Assembly (NCBI GenBank): GCA_950097015.1 | Contig: CATNEN010000009.1 | Span: 932,501 to 996,500 of the forward strand | DNA length: 64,000 nucleotides | Origin: Macrostomum hystrix | Taxonomy: Eukaryota > Platyhelminthes > Macrostomidae | Direction: 5' to 3' | Shown: piece after piece, positions 52,560 through 63,602 of the stretch | Layout of the letters: each line of letters begins with the position of its first letter | Numbering within the stretch: the stretch's first letter is position 1 | Notes under the pieces: model-generated | What the model saw: only the letters and a program-made list of their open reading frames with translations | The model's database searches: none | What the model was told of the DNA's origin: nothing | Translations under genes and position numbers: made by a program

Positions 52560-52798
52560 CTTGAATGTTAACTTGGGCACAACAGTCTTTGCAGGCCCAG
52601 GCCAAGTTATCAATAAACTGGGCACCTTCTCAGCATTGCAAATGCATTTGAGCACCCAGCTGGCATCCACACTGCAGGCAAGCAGCCTGTGGGTGGCAAA
52701 CCAACAAATAGTAGCCAGCATATCAGTTGTCACGGCTGCCAGGTCCCTCATCGTGAGGTCCAGTTGGCATAGCTCTGCAGGCGGATGCAAATCACCTA
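52560..52798 (-). CDS. Orphan exon-like ORF
   Basis: Between an acceptor AATCATTCCAG and a donor AAG/GTATAT the minus strand reads GDLHPPAELCQLDLTMRDLA, then TTDMLATICWFATHRLLACS and ends VVPKLTFK. Hydrophobic spacing suggests beta-propeller or other beta-rich structure. I do not recognise the family and found no adjoining exon within 1 kb on either side. Confidence 0.35.
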
Positions 52799-53765
52799 CT
52801 GGAATGATTGTTGCAGGAGCCTATGGTTGTCCAGCCATTTCTTTGTGCGCTGGAACAAATTTGAAACAAGAAATAATATAACAAACGAAAGCATAGTTAT
52901 GCTGTGGGGTGAAATGTGTGGAATCAGCTTAGGTTAATCCAAATTTTCCAATTCAATAGTTACTGCCATAACAATGTTAAGCAAAGTTTGTACATCATCT
53001 TTAAACCAATTACATTATTATGTTTTTTATTAGAACTATAAAACAAACTTTAACAAAAATATTTTTTCATTTTTTCCCAGAAAAACTTTAAACCATTGGT
53101 GATTAAAAAATGGAAGACTATTTTTTCTGAGCAAAAAGGATCAAAACAGAAAGATGTTTGTTTTGTGCAAGAATTACCTAAAATATGCTTTGCTTAAATT
53201 ATAAAACTGCTAACTTACTTGCTCATTTACTTCCTATCCCTCTTATTATCTTCCTATCCCTCTCATTATAGGTTACTTCTTAATCTTGGTTTAACCTTTG
53301 CAATTTAAGCTTATTATTTTAACATAGTGCCATTGCCATGGGATGTATAGCATATAGCAAATGGTACTGAGTGCATAGCTTTATAAGCAAATATGTAGCA
53401 GTTAGCCCAACAATTTATTATTAAGACTAATTAGCAAAATTAAAGAAGTGATGTGTTAGTCTTTATTAATTAAAAATGTTCATTTATATTTTTAGATAGA
53501 ATTAGAAGCTTTTTAACAAGTAACAACAAATAATATCTATACATAGCTATCTTATCTATATTACATGTAGATTATAGATCCTAAGTAATGATTGTAAAAA
53601 TTATCAACATGATAATCAAGGCATGCCCCCATGCCGCATAGGAGCCTGAGTTTATGGGCCAGGGGCTATAACAGGTCCTTGGAAATATAGAGTGCTAAAA
53701 AGTGGCAAAAACATTAACAAAAATTAACAATAAAGTGCAAATAGTATAATAGTGGACTGAAGTGG

Positions 53766-53815
53766 GACCTTGGTGCGAGAGGCAAACACGTTAACTGCTG
53801 TGCCACTGACCCCAA
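53766..53815 (-). mobile_element. tRNA-derived SINE, family 1 (head only)
   Basis: In reverse it reads GGCACAGCAGTTAACGTGTT then TGCCTCTCGCACCAAGGTCC, the same start as the copies at 11.8 kb and 58.4 kb, and then stops. Confidence 0.65.
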
Positions 53816-54032
53816 AGAAAATATTATATTCAAGTTAAAACAGTGATACATAGTTAAACAAACATTCTAGAAGTTGTCTCTGAAAATCCATTTTGAAATG
53901 AATTTCGAACACTACAATTGATTATATGAATCTATACAAAAATATTTTTGGACCTGTAAATAATTTATAACTTATCACTGAAGATCCCCCAAATCGCAGC
54001 TTCCCTGGCGCCAAAAGGCGCCTGCGGCAGCA

Positions 54033-54044
54033 TTTTTGCTGCAG
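54033..54044 (+). promoter_or_regulatory. 3' splice site before the first visible EDEM1 exon, likely trans-splice acceptor
   Basis: TTTTTGCTGCAG is followed by TCG CGA GCC in phase 0. The frame is closed upstream by TGA at 53979 and has no ATG, so the initiator codon lies on another RNA segment. Confidence 0.5.
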
Positions 54045-56516
54045 TCGCGAGCCCCGCCTTCCTCATTGCCGCGGCTGATTCTGCTGCCTGTTACTCTGTG
54101 CGTGCTGACCGCGCTGTCAGCAGCTCTAGTCTCCATCCAGGCTGGAGTTTATGAGCAGCTCATGCGGGGCGGGCTGGGGCGGACGGCCTGGCCAGGCTCC
54201 GACGGCGCCCGCTACCGCGCCTGGATGCCCGCGTCCGAGCGGCTGCGCTACCGTCACCTGGTCCGCGAGATGTTCGTCTTCGCCTACGACGGCTACATGC
54301 AGCATGCCTACCCGGCTGACGAGCTCAACCCGATTCTCTGCCGCGGCCGAGGGCCCGACCGGGACAACCCGGACAACATCAACATTAACGACGTGCTGGG
54401 CGACTATTCGCTGGGCCTCGTGGACAGCCTGACCACGCTGGCCGTGATTGGCAACGCCAGCGAGTTCCGGCGAGCAGTTTGGCTCCTGGCGAGCCGGCTT
54501 AGCTTTGACTCCAACTGCACCGTGCAAACCTTTGAGGCTGGCATTCGCGTTCTCGGCGCCCTCCTCAGCGCGCACCTGCTGGCGACGGACAGGTGGGCCT
54601 GATTTGAAATTCATTTATCTATTGCGTTCTTGGCGTTAAAAAGTCGAATTTTAAAAATTCTCTAAGGGGATGCGCCTTTGCACCCGAGGCGAGGGCCAGA
54701 CATGGCGGCCCAACCAATCAGTGCGCATCAAGACAACTAACTACTGCTAAATGGATAACAAGATAACAAGATAAAGTATAACAAGGCCTTTTGGCCTCGG
54801 AGTACCGCATGCCGTGTGGGGCAATGTGCCTGCACTGCAAAGTGCACGGACACAAAAATGTTATTCACAGAAAGTACGAAATTTAAGCATTTGGCCTTTA
54901 ATAGTGCATGTTATGCATTTGACCTTTTAATGGTCATGTAATGAATTTCACATTACGTGTGAAGCATTTGACCTTTAAATGTCCACTAGCCGTCTGCCGG
55001 AGCTGCGCATCCCCGGCTACGACAATCAGCTGCTCCTACTCGCTCGCGATCTGGGCGGCCGCCTTCTTGCCGCCTACGACCGGTCGCCAACCGGCATCCC
55101 GCATCCCCGGGTGAACCTGCGCCGCGGCGTGCCCGATGGCGGCCGCCTGGATACCAACCTGGCCGGCGCCGGCTCCCTGCTGCTGGAGTTCGCCACCCTC
55201 GGCCGTCTGGTTGGCGATCCCACTTTCGAGAGAGCCGCCAGGCGCGCCGTGGCATCTCTATGGGATCTGCGCTCCCGCGTCACCGGCCTGTTGGGCAGCT
55301 CGCTCAACCTCACGACAGGCTCCTGGCTGCACGAGGGCCTCTCTGGCCTCGGCGCCGGCTCTGACAGTTTTTACGAGATCCTGTTGAAGTCGGCCATCTA
55401 CCTGGATGATCCGGCGCTGGGCAGCCTGTTCTCTCAGGCTCTGGACAGCGCCGCCTGGCATCAGCGAGCCGGCCGAGCCGACTGTCTGGCAGGCGTGGGG
55501 CAGCATCCCATCTGGCTGAACACTGAGGTGCTCACCGGACACCTGGCCAATAGCTGGTGCGATGCGCTGCAGGTAGGACTTTCCGATTGGCGAACTCATC
55601 TATGGCTAGCTTCATTATATCCGATTGGCATCCTATCTCTGTCTCTGATTGGCTAGATCAGGAGGTCAGTGCATCCTATCTCCGTCTCTGATTGGCTAGA
55701 TCAGGAGGTCAGTGCATCCTATCTCCGTCTCTGATTGGCTAGATCAGGTCAATGCATCCTATCTCCGTCTCTGATTGGCTAGAAAGTCCCTCGCCCGCAA
55801 TGCACCGCAGGCCAGCTGGGGTGCCGTGCTGCTGCTGGCTGGCCGGCTTGACGAGGCCGTCTGCCTGCACGCCTACTTCGCCAACCTTATGCACCGCTAC
55901 AAGCTGCTGCCCGAGCGCTTCAACTGGCGCCTCCGCCAGCCAGAGGTGCTGTTCAGCCCGCTGCGGCCGGAGCTGGCGGAGACCAACTACTTTCTGTACC
56001 GGGCCACCCGCAACCACCACTTCCTGCATGTGGGTGCCGCCATGGTTGACAATCTCAACAAGTGAGCCGCCTTTTCTGTCCTTTTCTAGGTGTTATTTCT
56101 GTCTATGCCCACATTGCACTCACCTCTTCTGCCCCTCAATCAGATACGCCAAGTCCGCCTGCGGCTATGCCACCCTGCACAATGTGCACAACCTCACCGA
56201 CCTGGAGGACAGGCAGGAGTCCTTTTTCCTGGCCGAGACCGTCAAGTACCTCTACCTGCTGTTTGACGAGTCCAATTGGGCCAACCGCTTGGAGACAGAC
56301 CTGGTCTTTACCACTGAGGGCCACCCGCTCTCCATCTCCCGCTTCCGCGCCCTGCCCGACCCGTTCGCCGGCCTTCTCAATGTGTCAAAGGGCGGCGGCA
56401 GCTGGGCCGTCAGCACCTGCCGCAATGTGAACCAGGGCGGCGAGCTGACTCACCTGTTACCGTTCGGCACCACCCAGTGGCTTGAGTTGGATAAAGCCAC
56501 TGGCTTCACTGACTGA
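54045..56516 (+). CDS. EDEM1: ER degradation-enhancing mannosidase-like protein 1 (GH47)
   Basis: Exons 54045-54592, 54990-55572, 55811-56061 and 56144-56516 join in phase to 585 codons. After a hydrophobic signal-anchor ([20 protein letters not shown]) the GH47 domain follows the family throughout: [132 protein letters not shown] and [15 protein letters not shown]1 trims mannose from misfolded glycoproteins and routes them to ERAD. It stops after the domain, with no KDEL, as in EDEM1 and unlike EDEM3. The first exon follows TTTTTGCTGCAG at phase 0 and has no ATG before 54162, past the membrane segment. Intron 2 holds a 43-bp array. Confidence 0.92.
55630..55785 (+). repeat. 43-bp array in EDEM1 intron 2
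   Basis: About 3.5 copies of CCTATCTCCGTCTCTGATTG followed by GCTAGATCAGGAGGTCAGTGC, starting about 55 bp after the donor and ending about 25 bp before the acceptor. Confidence 0.9.
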
Positions 56517-56890
56517 ATCAAAGCCTTCAAATATGAGCAGTGCCAAATTTGCCTCGAGTCATAGAGCTCATTCTCTGTTTATTTCCTGTTGTCCCAAAAC
56601 TTGTTCTGCCAAATGGTGCCAGTGTCTTCCCTGTCTATTGTACGCGGATTTTATCGCATTGCTGTTAGAGCAAATGGGAGTGGATCCCTGAGATTGCCAA
56701 TCGATTTCCTCCTTCATGTCAAACACGCGCTTCGCCCACCCTGACTCAGTCTGCCTTGCTGTTGAGTCCTGCTCACAGCTTAGCCTGCTCTCGCTACTCT
56801 GCTGTTCACAAAAATGCTCTTTAACGTTTTGCTCTGCCTTTTTATGAGCAGAGTATGTTGTCTATTATGGTGAACTGCTACATCACCCAA

Positions 56891-56896
56891 AATAAA
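56891..56896 (+). promoter_or_regulatory. Poly(A) signal for EDEM1
   Basis: AATAAA lies 375 nt past the EDEM1 stop codon, with no other gene between. Confidence 0.5.
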
Positions 56897-57049
56897 AGAT
56901 GATATTCACTGATGCTTTACAAGGTCATTGGTTGCGCTCAATCACCATTGTAGGTGCTCATTCGGGTTCTTATTTGCCTTGAAAACTTTTAGTGCGTTTC
57001 GGACTGACGTAGCCTTCTATAACTCAACCAGTCAGGCAATCTAATTCGG

Positions 57050-57600
57050 CAAGTCTAGCAATCCACCCATCAGCTTGTCAGTCTAGCAATCCACCAATCA
57101 GCTGATCAGCCTAGCAATCCACCAATCAGCTGGTCAGTCTAGCAATCCACCCATCAGCTGGTCAGTCTAGCAATCCACCCATCAGCTGATCAGTCTAGCA
57201 ATCCACCCATCAGCTGGTCAGTCTAGCAATCCACCCATCAGCTGGTCAGTCTAGCAATCCACCCATCAGCTGGTCAGTCTAGCAATCCACCCATCAGCTG
57301 GTCAGTCTAGCAATCCACCCATCAGCTGGTCAGTCTAGCAATCCACCCGTCAGCTGATCAGTCTAGCAATCCACCCATCGGCTGGTCAGTCTAGCAATCC
57401 ACCCATCAGCTGATCAGTCTAGCAATCCACCCATCAGCTGATCAGTCTAGCAATCCACCCATCAGCTGATCAGTCTAGCAATCCACCCATCAACTGATCA
57501 GTCTAGCAATCCACCCATCAGCTGATCAGTCTAGCAATCCACCCATCAGCTGGTCAGTCTATCAATCCACCCATCAGCTGGTCAGTCTAGCAATCCACCC
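57050..57600 (+). repeat. 28-bp minisatellite upstream of eL37
   Basis: About 19 copies of CAGCTGATCAGTCTAGCAAT plus CCACCCAT. The last unit runs directly into the pyrimidine tract GTTTCTCCCGCAG of the eL37 exon. Confidence 0.95.
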
Positions 57601-57621
57601 GTTTCTCCCGCAGCTCCGGCC

Positions 57622-57909
57622 ATGACGAAGGGCACAACCTCGTTTGGTAAGCGGCACAACAAGTCACACACGCAGTGCCGCCGCTGCGGACGCAAGTCCT
57701 ACCACATCCAGAAGAAGACCTGCTCGTCCTGCGGCTACCCCAGCGCCCGTATTCGCCATTTCAACTGGGCCAAGAAGGCGCAGCGCAGGCGCACCACGGG
57801 CACCGGCCGCATGCGCCACCTGAAGGCTGTGCACCGTCGGTTCAACTACGGCTTCCGCACTGGCCTGACGAAGCCGTGCGCGCCAAAGGCTGTGGGAGCT
57901 AGCGCTTGA
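57622..57909 (+). CDS. RPL37: 60S ribosomal protein eL37
   Basis: The 95-aa protein matches eL37 over its whole length: [20 protein letters not shown], a C2-C2 zinc motif (CRRCG and CSSCG about 14 residues apart), [20 protein letters not shown], then the basic tail [10 protein letters not shown]. It binds 5.8S/28S rRNA in the large subunit. The coding region is a single exon. ATG lies eight bases after CTCCCGCAG, a strong 3' splice site, so the 5' leader comes from an upstream exon or a spliced leader. It ends KAVGASA, close to the usual 92-97 aa. Confidence 0.97.
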   Translation: MTKGTTSFGKRHNKSHTQCRRCGRKSYHIQKKTCSSCGYPSARIRHFNWAKKAQRRRTTGTGRMRHLKAVHRRFNYGFRTGLTKPCAPKAVGASA

Positions 57910-58194
57910 GCAGCGACTCAAATTAACTGCAGGCGTGGAAACTGTTGACTGGAAAATTTGCTAGCCGCTGGCAAGATGTGACACCCAACCTTTGTTGAGT
58001 AAAATACAAGCGTGTGTGGTCTATAGTGTGTTCGCTCTGATTGGAAATCCGGCCTTCTCTGTTTCATTCATTTCTTTGCCTTTGATTTTCAGATTGAGTT
58101 ACAGTCAGCTATTGTTCTCCTAATAGTAATAATAACTGCAGTTATTGACGATGGCACATCATTTGGTGACACTAGACCCGCAGCTAGCGAGGAG
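57910..58194. other. eL37 3' flank
   Basis: Short 3' UTR and unique spacer; TAAAATACAA near 58000 may be the poly(A) region. Confidence 0.35.
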
Positions 58195-58475
58195 GCAATT
58201 CTGCCCATTTCGCTAACTCCTGAGCACACACGCACACAGATACTGTACACAGACACATGCTCATACAGGTGTGTACATCTGCCCAGATTTTTTCATCGTC
58301 AGTGTACATTTAACTGCGCCTTGGAAGTTGGCCCTCAATGGCGTAAATTGCACGACAAGCCCCCAAGCCTTCTCTCCGCGGATGCGCCCCAAATGAATGT
58401 GGCCTCGCTGCAGAATCACACCAGCTCAGGGACCTTGGTGCGGGAGGCAAACACGTTAACCGCTCTGCCACCGCC
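58195..58475 (-). mobile_element. tRNA-derived SINE, family 1 (near full length)
   Basis: Reverse copy of the element at 11761-12035: GGTGGCAGAGCGGTTAACGT, then CGCACCAAGGTCCCTGAGCT, GCTTGTCGTGCAATTTACGC and GTACAGTATCTGTGTGCGT in the same order, ending GCGAAATGGGCAGAATTG. The B box is degraded (TGTGATTCTGC). Confidence 0.75.
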
Positions 58476-58700
58476 CCCCCCCTATGTACTTGTGAAGCTG
58501 TGTACTTGCCATCATAACTGGCCCTACATCTCGAACAATTATCTCTGGTTCACATCGTGACACACCTTATTTGATCGCACTATTGCGCTAATCCCACTTT
58601 CAGCCCCTAATCCACCACAGATGCCGAAAATAGCAGTGACGTCTGCGTAGCCAGGGCCAGGCCAAGCAAGCTGACTGTTACAGCCATCAGCCACTCACTG

Positions 58701-59639
58701 ATGCAGCAGCAGCGGCTTTTAAATGGCGGAGGCGGCCAGCAGGGCAAGAAGTTTCGGAAGCGGCGCGAGTTGAACGCTCTCGTTCCGCTGGGCAGGCAGC
58801 AGCAGCAGCAGCAGCAGCTGGCTCTGCAGCCGTTCGGCGGTAGTCGACGAAGCCTCCAGGCCGGCCGGAGCTCCGCATCCGCATTTACGTCGAATTCGTC
58901 GTCCGACGAAGCGGCTGCTGTGGCGGCTGCCAACCTGGACGGCATCGAAATTGCGACAACTGAGAGTGGCAGCAGCAGCAGCGATGGCGGTGACGACTGC
59001 CCGCCCGACAGTCGCAAGCTGCTGCGACCGAGGGACCGGCGCAAGCGCTGCCACCGGCGTCGGGGTCGGTGCGAGGCCGCCCTGTCGAGGCACTGGCGGA
59101 GCGGCAACTCGGGTAGCGGAAGCGGTGGCGGCTCCTGCAGCTGGTGGCCCGTGCAGCTGCTGAGCAGCGCTGTCTGCCTGTCCCTGTGCGCCCTGCTGCT
59201 CTGGCTGACGCTGGGCCTGAGGTCCGGCTCCGCTGACCTGGCCTACCGCCTGCAGTCGCTTAGCCGCGAGTCCAGACGGCTCCAGGAGGAGCTGGAAGCT
59301 CTGCGCGCCGCCCGCCAATCAGCGTCCGGCAACCTGACCCGGCTGGCCGCGCGCGCAGCCGGCGCCGAGGCCCGCTCGGCCCGCCTGGCCGGCGCCCTCA
59401 GCCGTCTGGGCGCCCGCGTCGCCAAGCTGGTGCAGGACAGCGCGGACCGCGCCGCCGGCCTCGCCCGCCTGCGCGACCAGCTGGACCGCCTGCGCGCCCG
59501 GCTCAAAGCGTCGACGCAGTCAAAGCCTTCGCCGACGGAGACTGTGGCAACGACGGCGGTGGTAAAAAATTCGAGCTCAGCTGGGTCCGCAGCACGCAAC
59601 CAAACGGGCATTCCCGCCGTGGCTGCTGGTTCCATTTGA
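58701..59639 (+). CDS. Single-pass membrane coiled-coil protein, EFCAB14-like N-terminus
   Basis: The 312-aa single-exon frame starts MQQQRLLNGGGGQQGKK. Residues 17-30 (KFRKRRELNALVPL) resemble the conserved N-terminal motif of EFCAB14. A Gln run, Ser/Asp-rich low complexity and an Arg-rich stretch (RDRRKRCHRRRGR) lead to one membrane helix at about 149-173 (VQLLSSAVCLSLCALLLWLT). The basic side faces the cytosol, so type II topology is likely. About 178-265 is a coiled coil rich in R, A and L. NxS/T sites follow (NSSS, NQT). EF-hands of true EFCAB14 are absent; the C-terminus ends AVAAGSI. Either the protein is a shortened relative or a spliced C-terminus was missed. Acceptor-like TTTCAG and GTTACAG sites lie just upstream. 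Confidence 0.55.
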   Translation: MQQQRLLNGGGGQQGKKFRKRRELNALVPLGRQQQQQQQLALQPFGGSRRSLQAGRSSASAFTSNSSSDEAAAVAAANLDGIEIATTESGSSSSDGGDDCPPDSRKLLRPRDRRKRCHRRRGRCEAALSRHWRSGNSGSGSGGGSCSWWPVQLLSSAVCLSLCALLLWLTLGLRSGSADLAYRLQSLSRESRRLQEELEALRAARQSASGNLTRLAARAAGAEARSARLAGALSRLGARVAKLVQDSADRAAGLARLRDQLDRLRARLKASTQSKPSPTETVATTAVVKNSSSAGSAARNQTGIPAVAAGSI

Positions 59640-62600
59640 CGCTGGTTTCAGAGAACTTCGGGTCCTGCGTAACTGTAAGAACGACCACGCAATCCCCCCT
59701 GGGGAAGACCACGCGGTATTTCAAATACCGCAGCGGCACCCAGTGCCCACTTCAAGACAGCTCCCAAACCAAATAACAGATTTTCGTGAAAGTCCACCAT
59801 ACGAATCACAATTTTCTCAACGAGACGAGAACCGTTGAATACCTCGACGATGCCGATGTATTCTGGTTATGGAAGCTGTCTCATTGTATACAGCGTTTCA
59901 TGGCCATTTGTTGAATATCCACTGCTAAAGCTTGTACTTATTACCCGGCTCTGCCCAATGGTTTGCCACAATTCACATTTCCAGCAGAATTTCAATGACC
60001 TTCATACACTACTGTTAGTAGCCTCCTTAACATTTGCAACAATTCAAGCGAGTTCAGTCTCGGCTTTGTCCAGCTGGCTAGCTAAACAAATTGTTGGCCT
60101 CAGGCCCGGCTCTTTTAAGACTCAAAAGCAATGCAAGTCGGTTTCCGCCGGCTCTAGCTATTCAAGCTGTGCATGAACTCTTGTTATTCCAAGGCTATAT
60201 TTACTCATTGATTGAATTCCTGTCGTTCAGCGCTAAATATCAAAATGGTCTGTTCTTATCTAGGAATTTCTGATCAGCTGATTGGCTCGCTCTTTCTCTA
60301 TTAGCTCTTTCTATAAAGATTTATACTGCGACGCCTATTGTTATATTTAGAGTTCATTTCTTACAACCGCTTTTAACATTACCTGGCATCTCATTGTCCA
60401 TTGTCTGTTCTGCCCCTGCCTACAATCCACCGCGTGATTGGTTTGCTTGCAATTCGATGCTAGTCAAAGATGCAATCCAAGTACGTAGCTGATCATTTTG
60501 TGTTTTGCATGCCTGATGTTAGTCAGTATTTGTTGTTCTGTCTAGGCGTCCATTCCAGCTGTTTTATTTTTGGCACCTGTCTTTGCGCGTTTGTCGCTTT
60601 TCTCTGCCGCACTTCCCCGGTTTGAGTTCCAGTGGCTAGTCGGAACTCATGATCACGGATAGCGGGAGTGTCACACAAGTGTTCCGAGAGCTGCTTTTTA
60701 GTCACATATTTTGTCAATTTTATCAATATCTTCAACTGTTTTGTGCAGTTCAGTTTTATTTTTTGTCGTTCAAAGCGCGCCTGCACAATGGGAACGAGCA
60801 ATAGACTTATTATACCTTGATTCTATTTTTTCCTCACTGTTTTGTGTTTCTTTTTAAACTTTTATTCGTTAATTTTCTTTTGCACACGTGTTCCGTGAGT
60901 CAGTACGAATAGTTACAGAGGTGTACAGGTTTTTCTACTCGAGCTTTGCCACCGACTTCTGTCTCTTTTATTTCACTAGGACTATTGTGTTTAGGTATTA
61001 GGTAGACAGTTGGTTCATTGTACTCAGTCTGTATTTCTTGGAATAGGCAAATGATTATAACAAAAGCCCGAAATGGCCAGCCATGTCATTCCCTGTTCCA
61101 TGTCCTGTGTTTTATCCCTCACAAGCGAATTTGCATTTTACTCGGCGTATTTGCTTAAACAGGCTAATCACCTCATGGGTACAGCTTCTAAGTTGCATTT
61201 TAGGTTCTCGAGGCTCACAATTGACCATTGCCTGAATACTGGCTCACCTGGTCATGCTCACCAGTCATCATGAGTGCTAAGCAGCTGTGCCCTGCATTAG
61301 TGAAATTAAATAGTTATTGATTTACTGTAGTGCTTCAGTGTTGCTAATGGTGATCTGAGTACCTGAGTTTGCCTGCTAAATAGCAAAATTGCAGCCGTTC
61401 TGAGACCCACTGCCACTCAATTATCACGTATAAGCTTCTGGCCTCCCTAACTCCTGCCAAAATCATCAGTAATTATAGACTTCATAATACTTGCCCTGGC
61501 AACCGCCTAGCCTCGAGTGGCCGCTTTCACGGGATTTTTCATCGCAGAATAAATCATAGCAGAGTGGGCCAGTGTGCTTTTCCATTTGCCTCTCGCCCAT
61601 ATTCTCTGGCTGACTGTCGACTCTGCGGCTGGCAGTCCGAGAGACTGGCCAGCGGGCACGCGGGCGTATTCGTTTCCTCTTTTGTTGATTCTGCCGACAT
61701 CCTCCCTCCCGCGCTTACTCTCTGCAGCACTGCTCTTGCATGCGCTGCCATGAGTACTCGCTAATTCCTTTCCCAGCCTTGCCTGTTTTTTATTTAGCCA
61801 CCTCTTGGCTTTGTAAAATCAAGGCGCGTTGCCATGGGCAACTGGGGCGCTCGCCACTCAGTGCTGGCGGCTGTTTGGCTGTCGGGCGAAACCGCCGGTC
61901 CTGGCCCAACATTTGGCTCGATGTTATTCCAACGAGTGCCTGAATCCATGGCCATTGATTGACTTGGAGGTTCGCTCTCTGCATTTGGAGCCGACTGTGT
62001 TTGTGTCCCATTGTGGAAAATTGACGGCTGAATTATTCACTTCATGCCTGGCCTATATTTGTCGCTCCCTGAGGTAGTTCCTTCGCCACTTTTCTGTTGC
62101 TGTTAGCCAGAATAAATTCGCTCACTGCTGCAGCGCATTTCCTAATCCGCAATCTGCTGCCTAGCAATCAAATGATTGATTGTTTAGCTCTGAGTGTTAA
62201 CATCCAAGCTACTTTTAGATTGTAAGTGGGGCAGATGCGACAGTTTAGTTGTCCGATAAAAATGAGTCCCATTTCGAAGAAAAATAGCTGGAAAATGCTC
62301 ATCAGCTGGTCTGAACGCAGTGGCTTGCTGTGCGCATAACGGCATTAGATAAAACAGGATAGACAGGCGTTATATATTTTGCAGACTTTTCGACATTACT
62401 TTATGCAATGTGTCTAAGCACAGATTGCAAGGAATACAATTATAGAAAGGTGCGAGACAAAAATATACTTGCATGCTGTGCAGCCTCGGTGCTCACAGTT
62501 CGGCTCTAACTGTGGAACTGTGCGATCGTCGGTCGCCTGTACTACAAAGGTTATTTCATCGGCAATAAGAGTGGACTGCAAAATGTTGGACGCCAGAAAT

Positions 62601-62652
62601 GAGACATTTCTTCTGTTTCTTCCTCACTCGCTGTGTTTCGCATCCAACGCGC
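59640..62652. other. Gene-poor spacer of about 3 kb
   Basis: Mixed-composition unique sequence. Apart from the 3' flank of the membrane-protein gene I see no conserved ORF, RNA gene or tandem array. Confidence 0.45.
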
Positions 62653-63602
62653 TCAGTGGTGCGACCTGCCGCCTTGTCGCTCGAAGAACATGAAGTCCTG
62701 TTGCGATTGGCAGGGCAAACAATATAGCTGAGTCTGGGGTTTGAGAATATCCGCAAGTATTTGCACTACGAGATCAGTTCGTTGAGATCCTCTTAACTCA
62801 GAATTACACTGCAAACTGCGCTTAAGGATGCGCTTCACCAGTCAGGCCTGAGAATTCCAGTTGCTTACTTTTCCCTAGAGCTTTCTGTTTCCAGAAGATT
62901 TTCTGAACCATTAGATATAATTAGGCAGTTTATTAACATTGTGGTAGGTAAAGTGCATCCGGCACTCACAATCAAGAAGCAGGCAGCCACAATGACAGCT
63001 TTGATCTTCACATCCAAATCCACGGGGAAGGTGATGCCAAAGTTGTCAGCATCTGTGAAGTACTCCTGCAGCAGATTAGTCCACTGCTTCGACACGCGCC
63101 CGATCTCTTCCCCTGTGTCCTTCGCGAGCAGCTGTAGAACATTGTTAAGTTGGCAGGTTGAAATGAGTTTATACGAAAATGTGTGCTTTGTATGAATATT
63201 TTCTAATGGACGTCTTATATACTCCATTTAAACTACATTTGAAACTTTCAAGAATTGTTATAAGTGTTTAGCTCACCCTAAAGGGTATGTCATCTCCTGG
63301 GCAGTAACACTTCATGTACGTCGGTCCGTCGATAATTAGCACGGTGGTGTCGGAATCGTCCTTGATGTGGTACATGGCTTGGCATGCTCCGTACACCTGC
63401 ACCACTTTGCCCACCTTGTTGCCTGGCGGTGACTCCACTGACACCTCGTCAAAGCAGCACTTGCAGCAGGAGCACATCTGATGGTAGCACATGCACTTGT
63501 AGGGCCTGCTCACGTGGATCACCTCATTGCCTAGGCTGTCCTCAATGGCTAGCTCAAATGGACGCTGTGGTCCGCAGCACTGGCGCACGCAGGTGTCGGA
63601 CG
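62653..63602 (-). CDS. Phospholipid scramblase (5' part missing)
   Basis: Exons 63602-63277, 63131-62970 and 62697-62653 join in phase. The sequence follows the scramblase core: RQCCGPQRPFELAIEDSLGN, a palmitoylation-type cluster (CMCYHQMCSCCKCC), SPPGNKVGKVVQVYGACQ, EIGRVSKQWTNLLQEYFTDA, the calcium-binding DADNFGITFPVDLDV, and the terminal membrane helix KIKAVIVAACFLI continued by DFMFFE on the tiny 45-nt last exon. Scramblases move lipids between leaflets in response to calcium. The N-terminal proline-rich region and start of the beta-barrel (roughly 100 residues) must be on exons upstream of 63602, and I could not find them before the eL20 gene at 63905. The first exon here starts in phase 1 after CTGCAG. 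Confidence 0.9.

Larger units (their letters stand above)
52799..54044. other. AT-rich spacer before EDEM1
   Basis: Contains a small CTTCCTATCCCTCTTATTAT duplication at 53231-53272 and the truncated SINE at 53766-53815. No gene was recognised. It ends in TTTTTGCTGCAG, the EDEM1 acceptor. Confidence 0.45.
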
